A stretch of 64,000 bases of DNA. Source: Streptomyces specialis. Lineage in GTDB: Bacteria > Actinomycetota > Actinomycetes > Streptomycetales > Streptomycetaceae. The notes below the pieces were generated by a model that was not told where the DNA came from, did no database searches, and worked only from the letters and a program-made list of their open reading frames with translations. The stretch covers positions 236,222-300,221 of the forward strand of contig NZ_LN929838.1 in assembly GCF_001493375.1 (NCBI RefSeq), in the 5' to 3' direction. Shown in pieces: positions 34,917 through 43,989 of the stretch (within the stretch, counting starts at the first letter, position 1; the number at the start of each line of letters is the position of its first letter). The translations under genes and the position numbers were made by a program.

Positions 34917-36311
34917 TCAGTCGCAGCGGGGGCGGTCGCAGCAGGAGGGGGCGCGCGTCACGCAGACGGTGACGGCGTCGGTGTTGTCCGCGGGACGCGG
35001 GTCCTTCTCCTCGCCGCGCACGGTGGCGGTGTTGGTGACGGAACCGGCCGCGGTCGCCTTGGCCCGCAGGGTGAGGGTGGCGGTGGCGCCGTTGGCGAGG
35101 GTGCCGATGCTCCACACGCCGGTGTCCGGGTCGTAGAGGCCGGTGGAGCCGGTGGCGGACAGGAAGGCGAGGGTGGCGGGGAGCGGGTCGGTGACGGTGA
35201 CGCCGGTGGCCTGGTCCGGGCCGGCGTTGCGGACGGTGAGGCGGTACGTCACGGTCTGGCCGACGGTGACGGTGGTGGCGTCGGCCGCTTTCACCACGCT
35301 CAGGTCGGCGGCCGGCAGGACCTCCGTGACGGCCTCGCCGGACGTGGCGGTCAGCGGCTCGGGGGTGGGTCCGAGGTGGTTCTCGTAGGTGGCGGTGGCG
35401 GTGTTGGTGATCAGTCCGCCCGCGGCGGCCTCGTCGATGGTGACCCGGTACTCCACCGTGGTCCCGGCGGGCAGCGTCTCGGTGTTGGGCAGGCCGCCCG
35501 GCTGTTCGGCGGTGGCGCCGTCGCCCAGGTGGAAGACCACGCGGTTCTCCTGGGCGTCGAAGTACGCCTGGTCGTCTCCCTCCTGGTCGCTCCTGGCGCC
35601 GGTGCCGGGGCCCTCGACGACGCGCAGGGAGCCGGGCAGGTAGGTGGTGCCGGCCGGGATGTCATCGGTCAGCGTGAGGGCTTCGGCCGCGCCACCGCCC
35701 TCGTTCCGCGCGGTGACGCGATAGGTGATGACGTCGCCGATCTCCAGGGGGCCGACGGGGATGGCGGACTTGGTGAGCACCACGAGCGGGGCGGTGCCGA
35801 AGAACACGCCGTCCAGGAAGTTCCCGACGCTCTGGTTCCCGCCGGCGGCCGACACCGACCGGAAGGCGAACCGGGTCGTCGTCTGGCCGTCCGGCACGGT
35901 GTAGGTGCCGGTGTAGTGGCCCCAGGCGGTGTTGCCGTCGGTGAACCGCCGCTGCTCGACCACCGCGCCCGGGGCGCCGATGTCCAGCGCCATGGTGTCG
36001 TCGCCGCTGCGGCCACGGTGGTGCAGCCGCCAGTACAGGACCGTGCCCGGGGTGGTCGGCAGGTCCTGGTAGAGCGTGGCGACCTGGTTGGCGTTGAGCT
36101 CGGCGAACTGGGCGCCGTCCGCCGAGGGCACGCCCTGGAAGCCGGAGCGCCACAGCTCGATCTTGTGATCGGTCGCCGTGGTGAGCCAGCCGGGGACCCT
36201 TTTCGGCGCCTGCGGCTGTGAGGCGTCCGGCAGGATCTCGTAGTTGGTGACGACGGGTTCCTCGAAGCTGCCGTTGGCCAGCGCTACGCGGATCGGGATG
36301 GGTATGGTCAC
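34917..36311 (-). CDS. DUF11-repeat protein without signal peptide
   Basis: A 464-residue protein. GTG 36311 is set by GAAGGGG upstream; the longer frame to 36521 is Arg/Pro-rich and unlikely. The N-terminal ~150 residues (RVALANGSFEEPVVTNYEILPD; WRLHHRGRSGDDTMALDIG) look like a carbohydrate-binding or choice-of-anchor domain. Two DUF11 adhesin-type beta-repeats follow (LTKSAIPVGPLEIGDVITYRVTARN; VVKAADATTVTVGQTVTYRLTVRN). The last residues are Cys-rich (CVTRAPSCCDRPRCD). Such domains are normally extracellular, yet no signal peptide precedes them. Confidence 0.82.
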   Translation of the reverse strand: MTIPIPIRVALANGSFEEPVVTNYEILPDASQPQAPKRVPGWLTTATDHKIELWRSGFQGVPSADGAQFAELNANQVATLYQDLPTTPGTVLYWRLHHRGRSGDDTMALDIGAPGAVVEQRRFTDGNTAWGHYTGTYTVPDGQTTTRFAFRSVSAAGGNQSVGNFLDGVFFGTAPLVVLTKSAIPVGPLEIGDVITYRVTARNEGGGAAEALTLTDDIPAGTTYLPGSLRVVEGPGTGARSDQEGDDQAYFDAQENRVVFHLGDGATAEQPGGLPNTETLPAGTTVEYRVTIDEAAAGGLITNTATATYENHLGPTPEPLTATSGEAVTEVLPAADLSVVKAADATTVTVGQTVTYRLTVRNAGPDQATGVTVTDPLPATLAFLSATGSTGLYDPDTGVWSIGTLANGATATLTLRAKATAAGSVTNTATVRGEEKDPRPADNTDAVTVCVTRAPSCCDRPRCD

Positions 36312-36596
36312 TGACTTCCCCTTCGGCTCGGCTCTGCCCGGTCGCCCCGCCGGCCGGAGGCGCGGAGGTCGGCGCGGCGCTGGTGGCACGGGAAGCACAA
36401 CGCATGGGGCGTGGCGCGGGAAGGGGCCGGGGAGCCGTCCCGGCCAATCCCGCCGGGCGGGTTTACCCGGTCCGCGCGCAGGTGGGTGAACGGCGTGTCC
36501 TCCACGCGGAGCGCGGGCCACGTCCTCACGTCCCCGGGACCGGCGGCCACGCCCCGGCCGAATGACCGAAACGCCTACCGGGCCCGACGAGACGCG

Positions 36597-36953
36597 TCAC
36601 CCACACGAGTGAAGCGCGTCCGGCGGCGAGTCGACGCACTTTCCGGCCAGTCCGACGCCGTCACGCCGGGGGACGTGGTCGGGGACCGGGGCCGGCGCGA
36701 TCCCCGCGCCGGCCGCCAGGGCGTGGTCGCGGGCGGCGATCAGCACGCTGATGCCGCTGGAGTCGCGGAAGGCGAGGCCGCCCAGGTCGAGCACGAGCTG
36801 CCGGCCCGGACGCAGGCCGAGTCCGGGCAGCGCGGGACGGACCTCGGGCGCGGTGTGACGGTCCAGGTCCCCGGCCAGTCCGACGGCCGCTCCACGCCGA
36901 CAGCTCTGGTCGCGCCCGGACCCGGGAACGCCGGAGATCCGGCGGCGTGCGGG
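36597..36953 (-). pseudogene. STAS-domain anti-anti-sigma factor remnant
   Basis: The frame reads GLAGDLDRHTAPEVRPALPGLGLRPGRQLVLDLGGLAFRDSSGISVLIAARDHALAAGAGI, an SpoIIAA/RsbV-like STAS core with the phosphorylatable Ser in DSSGIS. No ATG or GTG start lies in frame upstream before it meets the neighbouring gene. The C-terminal part is not family-like and reads as frameshifted (the expected VGLAGK motif appears displaced). Either a decayed gene or one with sequencing errors. Confidence 0.6.
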
Positions 36954-37376
36954 TCAGCGCGCCGCCCGCCGCACCAGTTCGGTGAGCCGCGCCTTGTCGT
37001 CGGCCGTCAGGTCGCCGGTCAGCGCGTAGGAGGTGGCCCACATCGCGCCCTCGTCGAGGTTCGCCTGGTCACTGAAGCCGAGCGTGGAGTAGCGGGCCTT
37101 GAACTTGGCGGAGCACTGGAAGAAGCAGAGGACCTTGCCGTCCTTCGCGTACGCGGGCATCCCGTACCAGAGCTTCGGCGTGAGCCCCGGCGCGGCGGCT
37201 CTGACGAGGGCGTGGATCCGTTCGCCCAGGGCGCGGTCGCCCGGCTCCATCTCGGCGATCTTGGCCAGCACGTCCGCCTCGGGGTCCGTCTTGGAGCCTC
37301 GGCGAGCCGACTTGACCTCCCGGGCACGCTCCTTCATCGCGGCCTTCTCCTCGGCCGTGAACTCCGTGTCGCTCAT
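36954..37376 (-). CDS. DUF1801/YdhG-like protein
   Basis: A 140-residue protein. The conserved part [46 protein letters not shown] is typical of DUF1801 (Fra/YdhG-like) proteins. The start [23 protein letters not shown] at 37376 follows GAAGGAGACC-like sequence. Some relatives are called iron chaperones, but I see no metal motif. Function uncertain. Confidence 0.82.
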   Translation of the reverse strand: MSDTEFTAEEKAAMKERAREVKSARRGSKTDPEADVLAKIAEMEPGDRALGERIHALVRAAAPGLTPKLWYGMPAYAKDGKVLCFFQCSAKFKARYSTLGFSDQANLDEGAMWATSYALTGDLTADDKARLTELVRRAAR

Positions 37377-37508
37377 CGCGGTCTCCTTCCGTGCGGCGCC
37401 CCTCAGCGGGACAGAACCCCAGGTTAGAGGCTTGCGGGCGGACATGGCTTCTCCGAAACTGACCGCTCTCGCCACCGGCCCCGGCGCGTCCGGCAGGCCG
37501 GTCGGCGG

Positions 37509-38105
37509 TCAGAGGCCGGCGAGCAGGGCGTCGAGGGGAGCCGGCACGCGGTCCGGGGCGAGGGCCTCGACCAGGACGCGGCCGTAGTGGATCTTGCGCC
37601 CCTTCTTCGTGCCGAGGAAACGCCGCAACCGCTGCTGCTCGGTGCGGTCCCGCTGGGCGGGCTGGTGCGCGAAGGTCCGCAGGGCGCGCAGGTCGCCCTC
37701 CGCGCGGACGAGGTCCTCCACCCGCGTCACGCCCAGCGCGCGGATCAGCTCGTCCTCCAGATCCGCCGCGCAGACGTGGAACGCGTCCAGCGCGCGGGCG
37801 TAGTACGGGCGCTCCGCTTCGTCGCACAGCCCCGTCAGGCGCAGTCCCAGGCCGGGCGATCCCAGGAGGCGGGCGAAGCGGCCGACGCTCATCGCGCCGC
37901 CCATCGGCAGGACGCAGACTCCTTCGGCCGCCAGGTCCCGGCCGCGCCCGGCGGCCAGCGCGCCGACCGCCGCCGCGTCGCTCGGCCCTTCGAGCAGGAC
38001 GACCGTCCGGACGGGCAGCCGCGCGGCCAGCTCCCGCGCCGGAGCACCGGGGCCGCCGGCCGCCCACGCGACGACCGCCTCCCGGAACGCCCCCATGTCA
38101 GCCAT
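37509..38105 (-). CDS. TOPRIM/OLD-like ATP-independent nuclease-type protein
   Basis: A 198-residue protein. RTVVLLEGPSDAAAVGALAAGRG and GVCVLPMGGAMSVGRFARLLG fit the TOPRIM fold (Glu of EGPSD; later LCDEAE acidic pair) as in OLD-family nucleases and primases, but without an attached ATPase. Start MADMGAF at 38105 is preferred over upstream in-frame starts because the added sequence is Arg/Pro-rich. Function unknown. Confidence 0.75.
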   Translation of the reverse strand: MADMGAFREAVVAWAAGGPGAPARELAARLPVRTVVLLEGPSDAAAVGALAAGRGRDLAAEGVCVLPMGGAMSVGRFARLLGSPGLGLRLTGLCDEAERPYYARALDAFHVCAADLEDELIRALGVTRVEDLVRAEGDLRALRTFAHQPAQRDRTEQQRLRRFLGTKKGRKIHYGRVLVEALAPDRVPAPLDALLAGL

Positions 38106-38355
38106 GCGACGAGTCTGGGCCCCCGGCGGCCACGACGGTAGGGGGTATCCGGCGGCGGCCCGGCGCCGGACGGGCCCGGACGGCCGTTTCGCGCCAGGGA
38201 CGGCCAATGCCCTGGTCGGCGGACACCGCATGCGACTCCTTTTCGCGTTTCAGCGGCCCGGTCTCGCTCGTACGAGTGAACGCAGGTGTATTTCCGAATG
38301 CGACATCAGTCCGATAGGTAGCTCCTTCGAGAACCCACAGAAAGGAACGCCTGCC

Positions 38356-39228
38356 ATGGAAACCGTGACCACCACCGGCACCTGGGTGATTCCCAAGGTG
38401 AACGCCTCGCAGTTCACCGTGCACGACGATCAGATCAAATGGGGCGCCGTCGCCGACAACGTGAAAAGCGGCTACGCCTTCAAGGGTGGCCCCGTCCCCG
38501 TGAGAGTCGACGGCACCGAATTCGTGCTGGGCACCTTCACGCACCACAACTTCCCGATCCCGCCCTTACCGCAGGACCAGTTCGACGTGCGTCTCGCGGT
38601 CAACGTGGCCTTCCAGGACGGGCACGAGATCGACTTCGTCCTGAAGTTCCACCACAACGAGACGCCCAACCAGGGACCGAATCCGGAGGATCTGGTCGAT
38701 CTGCCCGTGGTCCACCCCCGGCAGGAGGTCGTCACGATCGACGGCGCCGCGTACAACGTGCTGATCACCGGTTTCTGGCAGAACCACAAGCACGTCTACC
38801 AGTTCGTCAGCCCCGAGGGCCAGTCCAACAGCGCGGACATCTACGCCCTGCTCACCCCCGTCCCCGTCAAGCCGATCCTCCACATCTCGCGTGTGCAGGC
38901 GCTCGGCAGCGCGGCGACCGGGCAGTCCGACGAGTTCGTCGAGATCCTGAACCGGGGCGCCGAGACGGCCGACATCTCCGGCTGGACGCTGAGTGCCGAC
39001 GACGCCGGTCAGGAGTTCACCTTCCCGTCCGCCACGACGCTGGAGCCCGGCCGCCGGATCCGGGTCCACACCAACGAGGTCCGCCCCGAGGACGGCGGCC
39101 ATTCCTTCGGCATCGGGCGCCCGATCTGGAACAACGAGGGCGACACCGCGCGCCTGCGGGACACCAACGGCAACGCGGTGGCGGTCCTCGCCTACGGCGA
39201 CCACGACCCGACCGCCCCCGGCGACTAG
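38356..39228 (+). CDS. Choice-of-anchor K plus lamin-tail-domain protein without signal peptide
   Basis: A 290-residue protein behind AAAGGAACG. Residues 1-170 (WVIPKVNASQFTVHDDQIKWGAVADNVKSGYAF; LGTFTHHNFPIPPL; IDFVLKFHHNETPN) match choice-of-anchor K-type beta domains. Residues about 175-285 form a lamin-tail domain (DEFVEILNRGAETADISGWTLSADDAGQEFTFP). These domains usually occur in exported proteins, but no signal peptide is visible. The 250 bases upstream are AT-richer than average and include a likely promoter. Confidence 0.82.
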   Translation: METVTTTGTWVIPKVNASQFTVHDDQIKWGAVADNVKSGYAFKGGPVPVRVDGTEFVLGTFTHHNFPIPPLPQDQFDVRLAVNVAFQDGHEIDFVLKFHHNETPNQGPNPEDLVDLPVVHPRQEVVTIDGAAYNVLITGFWQNHKHVYQFVSPEGQSNSADIYALLTPVPVKPILHISRVQALGSAATGQSDEFVEILNRGAETADISGWTLSADDAGQEFTFPSATTLEPGRRIRVHTNEVRPEDGGHSFGIGRPIWNNEGDTARLRDTNGNAVAVLAYGDHDPTAPGD

Positions 39229-39253
39229 CCCCGGCGCGCCGCCCGTCACCCTG

Positions 39254-39282
39254 GTCACCTCCCGTCCCGGGCGGGAGGTGAC
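39254..39282. terminator. Hairpin terminator after lamin-tail gene
   Basis: Arms GTCACCTCCCG and CGGGAGGTGAC, perfect 11-bp stem with a 7-base loop, 25 bases past the stop codon. Confidence 0.82.
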
Positions 39283-39416
39283 TCCCGCCCGCCCGGCACG
39301 CACCGGCACCCCCGCTTTGACGGTGCCGCGCGCGACGGAGGAGAGTGCTGTGAGGGCCGCCGCCGTGTCCGGAAGAGGCTCGTACGCGGCCAGGACCGGA
39401 AAGGGGGTGGCGTTCG

Positions 39417-41714
39417 GTGCGCGAGATCGAGGAACCAGACGAGGACGGACTGACCGTCTCGGCCCCCAGGACGGGGGCCGCGGGGGTGCCGGCGGGCGCG
39501 CACGCCCTGAAGTACGCCCTGGAGCAGACGTCGCCGAAGCGCACCGCCCTGACGTTGCTGAACGTCAACCAGACCGGCGGCATCGACTGCCCGGGATGCG
39601 CGTGGCCGGAGCCCGCGGCGGGCAAGCGCCACCTCAACGAGTACTGCGAGAACGGCGCCAAGCACATCAGCGACGAGGCCACCACCCGCCGGGTGACCGC
39701 CGGGTTCTTCCAGCGGTACTCGGTCGCCGAACTGAGCGGCAAGTCGGACCGCTGGCTCAACCAGCAGGGCCGGCTGACCGAGCCGATGGTCCTGCGCGAC
39801 GGCGCGGACCACTATGAGCCGATCGGCTGGGACGACGCGCTGGACCTGCTCGCCCGCGAGCTGCGCGCCCTGGACCACCCCGACGAGGCGCTGTTCTACA
39901 CGTCCGGCCGGCTGGCCAACGAGCCCGCGTTCCTGCTCCAGTTGTTCGCGCGGGCCTTCGGCACCAACAACCTCCCGGACTGCTCCAACATGTGCCACGA
40001 GTCCAGCGGCGCGGCACTGAACGAGACGCTGGGCATCGGCAAGGGCAGTGTGAGTCTGGACGACATCCACGACGCCGACCTCGTCTTCGTCGTCGGACAG
40101 AACCCGGGCACCAACCACCCGCGGATGCTGGCCGCGCTGGAGGAGACCAAGCGCCGTGGCGGGCAGATCGTGGCGGTCAATCCGCTGCCGGAGGCCGGGC
40201 TCCTGCGGTTCAAGAATCCCCAGAAGGCGCGCGGTGTGATCGGCCGGGGCACCGACCTCGCCGACCAGTTCCTCCAGATCCGCCCCGGCGGCGACCTGGC
40301 GCTGTTCCAGGCGCTGAACCTGCTCCTCCTGGAGGCCGAGGACCGCGCGCCGGGCACCGTCCTGGACCGGGACTTCATCCGGGCCCGCACCACCGGCTTC
40401 GACGCCTTCGCCGACCACATCCGGCGCGTCACCTGGCCCGAGGTGCTGCGCGCCACGGGCCTGAGCCGCGACGAGATCGAGCGCGTGCACGCCCGCGTCC
40501 TCGGCAGCCGCGGCGTCGTCGTCTGCTGGGCGATGGGGCTCACCCAGCACAAGCACGGCGTCCCCACCATCCGGGAGATCGTCAACTTCCTCCTGCTGCG
40601 CGGGAACATCGGCCGCCCGGGGGCGGGCGTGTGCCCGGTCCGCGGGCACAGCAACGTGCAGGGCGACCGCACCATGGGCATCGCGGAACGGATGCCGAAG
40701 CCGTTCCTGGACGCGCTGGAGCGGGAGTTCGGGTTCACCCCGCCGGCCGCGCCCGGGCTGGACTCGGTGAACGCCATCCGCGCCATGCGCGACGGCCGCG
40801 CCAAGGTCTTCGTCGGTGTCGCGGGCAACTTCGTCCGGGCCAGTCCCGACAGCGACGCCACCGAGCGCGCCCTGCGCGGCTGCCGGCTGACCGCGCACAT
40901 CTCGACCAAGCTCAACCGGTCCCACACCGTGTGCGGGCGCGTCGCCCTGATCCTGCCGACGCTCGGCCGCAGCGACCGCGATGTCCAGGCGAGCGGCGAG
41001 CAGTTCATGACGGTCGAGGACTCCATGAGCGAGGTGCACACCACGCGGGGCCGCCTGGACCCGGCCTCCGGACACCTGCTCAGCGAGGTGTCGATCATCA
41101 GCCGCCTGGCCCGCAAGGTGCTGGGCACGCGCCCGGACATCCCGTGGGAGGACTTCGAGGCGGACTACGACACCGTCCGCGACCGCGTCGCCCGGGTCGT
41201 CGCCGGGTTCGAGGACTTCAACGTCCGGGTGCGGCGGCCCGGCGGATTCCGGCTGCCCAACCCGGTCAACCGCGGGGTGTTCCGCACGCCGAGCGGCAAG
41301 GCCGTCTTCACGGCCAACGACTTCACCGCGCTCCGGGCCCCGGCGGGCCACCTGGTGTTGCAGACGCTGCGGTCGCACGATCAGTGGAACACCGTCCCCT
41401 ACACCATGAACGACCGGTACCGGGGTATCGAGGGAGGCCGTCGCGTGGTGCTGGTCAACCCGTCCGACCTCGCCGAACTGGGCGTGGCGGACGGCGCCCT
41501 GGTCGACCTCGTCGGCGTGTGGTCCGACGGCGTCGAGCGCCGGGCCCCGGCGTTCCGGGTCGTGGGGTATCCCACCGCGCGCGGCTCGGCCGCCGCGTAC
41601 TACCCGGAGACGAATGTCCTGGTCCCGCTGGACAGCGTCGCCGACATCAGCAACACCCCCACCTCCAAGAGCGTCATCGTCCGCCTGGAACCGGCGAGCC
41701 GCCCGCCCGCGTAG
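39417..41714 (+). CDS. FdhF/YdeP-like molybdopterin oxidoreductase
   Basis: A 765-residue molybdopterin enzyme of the formate dehydrogenase alpha-like family. GTG 39417 is taken as start. Motifs: GGIDCPGCAWPEP near residue 60, DCSNMCHESSG, VGQNPGTNHPRM, NPVNRG and the C-terminal molybdopterin-dinucleotide domain (HDQWNTVPYTMNDRYRGI). The family lacks the usual selenocysteine/Cys 4Fe-4S set of classical formate dehydrogenase. Standalone; in some relatives it is tied to acid or redox stress. Substrate unknown. Confidence 0.9.
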   Translation: MREIEEPDEDGLTVSAPRTGAAGVPAGAHALKYALEQTSPKRTALTLLNVNQTGGIDCPGCAWPEPAAGKRHLNEYCENGAKHISDEATTRRVTAGFFQRYSVAELSGKSDRWLNQQGRLTEPMVLRDGADHYEPIGWDDALDLLARELRALDHPDEALFYTSGRLANEPAFLLQLFARAFGTNNLPDCSNMCHESSGAALNETLGIGKGSVSLDDIHDADLVFVVGQNPGTNHPRMLAALEETKRRGGQIVAVNPLPEAGLLRFKNPQKARGVIGRGTDLADQFLQIRPGGDLALFQALNLLLLEAEDRAPGTVLDRDFIRARTTGFDAFADHIRRVTWPEVLRATGLSRDEIERVHARVLGSRGVVVCWAMGLTQHKHGVPTIREIVNFLLLRGNIGRPGAGVCPVRGHSNVQGDRTMGIAERMPKPFLDALEREFGFTPPAAPGLDSVNAIRAMRDGRAKVFVGVAGNFVRASPDSDATERALRGCRLTAHISTKLNRSHTVCGRVALILPTLGRSDRDVQASGEQFMTVEDSMSEVHTTRGRLDPASGHLLSEVSIISRLARKVLGTRPDIPWEDFEADYDTVRDRVARVVAGFEDFNVRVRRPGGFRLPNPVNRGVFRTPSGKAVFTANDFTALRAPAGHLVLQTLRSHDQWNTVPYTMNDRYRGIEGGRRVVLVNPSDLAELGVADGALVDLVGVWSDGVERRAPAFRVVGYPTARGSAAAYYPETNVLVPLDSVADISNTPTSKSVIVRLEPASRPPA

Positions 41715-41811
41715 GGCGGGCCGGGGCCCCGGTGGGCGTTCTACAAGACTGCGCCCTGAGCCGGAGGGGACAGACAGGGTCTTGGCGGTCGCTGCAGCGC
41801 ATTGAGATGCG

Positions 41812-41881
41812 GCGGTGCCGGCGCCCCGCGTCATAACCACTTCCCTCTCAGTCGGCGGCGTCGGATGTGTACAAGAGACAG
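41812..41881. other. Full-length degenerate Illumina P5/Nextera i5 adapter (assembly artefact)
   Basis: 41849-41881 matches the Nextera read-1 adapter (TCGTCGGCAGCGTCAGATGT...) at 28 of 33. The 8 bases before are in the index position; 41812-41840 matches the P5 oligo at 15 of 29. The 29+8+33 architecture is that of an i5 adapter. Bases 41715-41811 to its left hold no gene and may be junction debris. It abuts a truncated kinase gene. Confidence 0.93.
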
Positions 41882-41943
41882 GGCCCGTTTCCTGCGGGAG
41901 GCGCGGATCACGGCCCGCCTCCAGCACCCCAACATCATCACCG
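41882..41943 (+). repeat. 62-bp misplaced copy of kinase coding sequence
   Basis: Identical to 42076-42137 except one base (A at 41907, G at 42101). It encodes ARFLREARITARLQHPNIIT, which belongs after the ATP-binding loop, yet lies before it, directly after the adapter. It is therefore a rearranged read fragment, not a tandem duplication within a functional gene. Confidence 0.85.
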
Positions 41944-43816
41944 GCTGGTGCGGCAGCTCGGTGAGGGCGGCATGGGGCAGGTGTGGCAGGCCCATGACGA
42001 GCGGCTCGGGCGCGGTGTCGCGGGCAAGCTCATCTCGGTGCTCGCCGGCGGGGGCAGCGGCGGCGACGAGGCCCGGGCCCGTTTCCTGCGGGAGGCGCGG
42101 GTCACGGCCCGCCTCCAGCACCCCAACATCATCACCGTCCACGACCTCGGCGAGGCCGAGGGGACGGAGGGCGCCATCCCGTTCCTCGTGATGGAACTGC
42201 TGCGCGGCCAGGGCCTGGACGCCATGCTCCGCGAGGGCACCGTCGCGCCGCCGGACGCGGCCCGCTGGGGCGCCCAGATCTGCGACGCGCTCGCCGAGGC
42301 GCACGCCGGGGGCATCCTGCACCGGGACATCAAACCCGCCAACATCCTCATCGCCGGCTCCGGTCCGGGGCGCACGGTGAAGGTGCTCGACTTCGGCATC
42401 GCGCGGGCGGCGGACTCGTCCGTCACCGACGACCGGCTCACCCGGACCGGGTTCATGGTCGGCACCCCGCAGTACATGGCGCCCGAGCAGGCGCGGGGAC
42501 GGGCGGAGCAGGCCAGCGACCTCTACGCGCTGGGCTGTGTGCTCTACCAGATGATCACCGGCCGCCTGCCGTTCACCGCCCCCGAGGCGGTCGGCTATCT
42601 CACGGCGCACCTGACCGAGACACCGCCCGCGCCCAGCTCCGTCGCCGCCGGCGTGCCGGCCGGGTGGGACGTGGTGGTGCTGCGGCTGCTGCGGAAGGAC
42701 CCCGGGGCGCGGTACGGGTCCGCGGCGGCCGTCGCCGAGGAGCTGCGGCGGCTGGAACGGCGCCCCCCGGCCCCGCTCGCGCCCGGCTACACCCCGACCC
42801 TGCTGGGCGGCCCGGCCCGGCCGGGCGACGGCACCGACCCGGACGCGGACACCAGGACCCGGCTGCCGTCCTCGTTCCCGCCCGGCGGGGCGCCGAAGAC
42901 ACCGGGCGCCCGGCATCTGCGGACGTTCCCCGTCGGCAGGCCCGTCACGGTCGCCTTCGCCCCCGGCGGCGGGCAACTGCTCCTCACCGGCGACGACGGC
43001 CCGCTGCGCGTCACGGACCTGACGGGCCGGGAGCAGTTGGTCGGGCCGCCGGACAGCGCGGTCGCCGACCAGGCCACGGCGGCCTTCCACCCCGATGGGC
43101 AGCATCTGGCGGTGGCCGGCCGGGACAGGACCCTGCGGATCTTCGACATCGCCGACGGCCGGGAGCTGCGGCGCGTCGCCCAGCGGGCGACGGTGGGCGC
43201 GCCCGTGTTCAGCCCGGACGGCAGGCTGCTGGCCACGGCGGACGCCGACCGCGTCGTCCGGCTGCGCGATCCCGGGACCGGGTACCCCCGCGACGAGACG
43301 ATCCGCCGGTCCGACCAGCCCCGGGGCGCCTGGCGCGGCGCCCCCGCGTTCAGCCCGGACGGGACGCTGCTGGCGATCGGCGACGGCGGCAAGGTCCGCG
43401 TCTTCGACGTGGCCGGCGACCACCCCTCGCAGATCCTGCGGATCAGGATCTCGCGGGCCGTCACGATCCCGGAGCTGCGCTTCGGCCCGGACGGGTCCAC
43501 CCTGGCGACCGTGCGCCTCTCCTCGCCGCGCGCCGGCGGACGGGTCCACGTCTGGAACGCGCGGACCGGGGACCGGCTCCTGCGGCTGGACACGCTCCGG
43601 GGAGTGCTGGGCCTGGCGTACGGTCCGCGCGGCGACCTGCTGGCCACCGCCGGATCGGACGGCACGGCGCGGGTCCTGTCGGCCACGACCGGCGACGAAC
43701 TGCTGCGGATCGACCACCCCGCGGCGGTCACCTCGGTGGCGTTCAGCCCGGACGGCACTCTCCTGGCCGCCTCCGCCGCCGACGCCACCGTCCAGGTGTG
43801 GGAACTCCACGACTGA
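41942..43816 (+). CDS. Ser/Thr protein kinase with WD40-like propeller (5' end lost)
   Basis: Kinase domain from RLVRQLGEGGMGQVWQAHDERL, lacking only the first ~10 codons. Lys in VAGKLI, ILHRDIKPANIL, LDFGIARA and MAPEQARG are intact. After a Pro-rich linker without membrane helix come WD40-like repeats (FAPGGGQLLLTGDDGPLRVTDL; FSPDGTLLAASAADATVQVWELHD). Probably a cytoplasmic kinase with an interaction propeller. An apparent ATG at 41867 is inside the adapter and must not be used. About 60-70% identical to the kinase at 31302 in its catalytic half. Confidence 0.88.
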   Translation, partial: RLVRQLGEGGMGQVWQAHDERLGRGVAGKLISVLAGGGSGGDEARARFLREARVTARLQHPNIITVHDLGEAEGTEGAIPFLVMELLRGQGLDAMLREGTVAPPDAARWGAQICDALAEAHAGGILHRDIKPANILIAGSGPGRTVKVLDFGIARAADSSVTDDRLTRTGFMVGTPQYMAPEQARGRAEQASDLYALGCVLYQMITGRLPFTAPEAVGYLTAHLTETPPAPSSVAAGVPAGWDVVVLRLLRKDPGARYGSAAAVAEELRRLERRPPAPLAPGYTPTLLGGPARPGDGTDPDADTRTRLPSSFPPGGAPKTPGARHLRTFPVGRPVTVAFAPGGGQLLLTGDDGPLRVTDLTGREQLVGPPDSAVADQATAAFHPDGQHLAVAGRDRTLRIFDIADGRELRRVAQRATVGAPVFSPDGRLLATADADRVVRLRDPGTGYPRDETIRRSDQPRGAWRGAPAFSPDGTLLAIGDGGKVRVFDVAGDHPSQILRIRISRAVTIPELRFGPDGSTLATVRLSSPRAGGRVHVWNARTGDRLLRLDTLRGVLGLAYGPRGDLLATAGSDGTARVLSATTGDELLRIDHPAAVTSVAFSPDGTLLAASAADATVQVWELHD

Positions 43817-43989
43817 CCCGGCCGCCCCGCCCCCGGGACGGCGCTCGCCCGGTGCGGTGAGCGGAGTCCGCGCTTCACGCGCCCGGCCGGTATGCCCTGC
43901 GGACGCCTCCCCGCTCTCCCTACGCTTCGGGCGGGCGGTCCCCACACCCCGGTGGGCCGTCAACGCATCGGCCACATACGGAGGTTGAG

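Noticed and set aside
36312..36521. N-terminal extension of the DUF11 protein as a signal peptide
   Set aside because: The extension is Arg/Pro-rich without a hydrophobic core, and GTG 36311 has a strong ribosome site.
41867..41941. Kinase start at ATG 41867 (MYKRQ...)
   Set aside because: The ATG lies within the Nextera adapter; the real 5' end of the kinase is missing.
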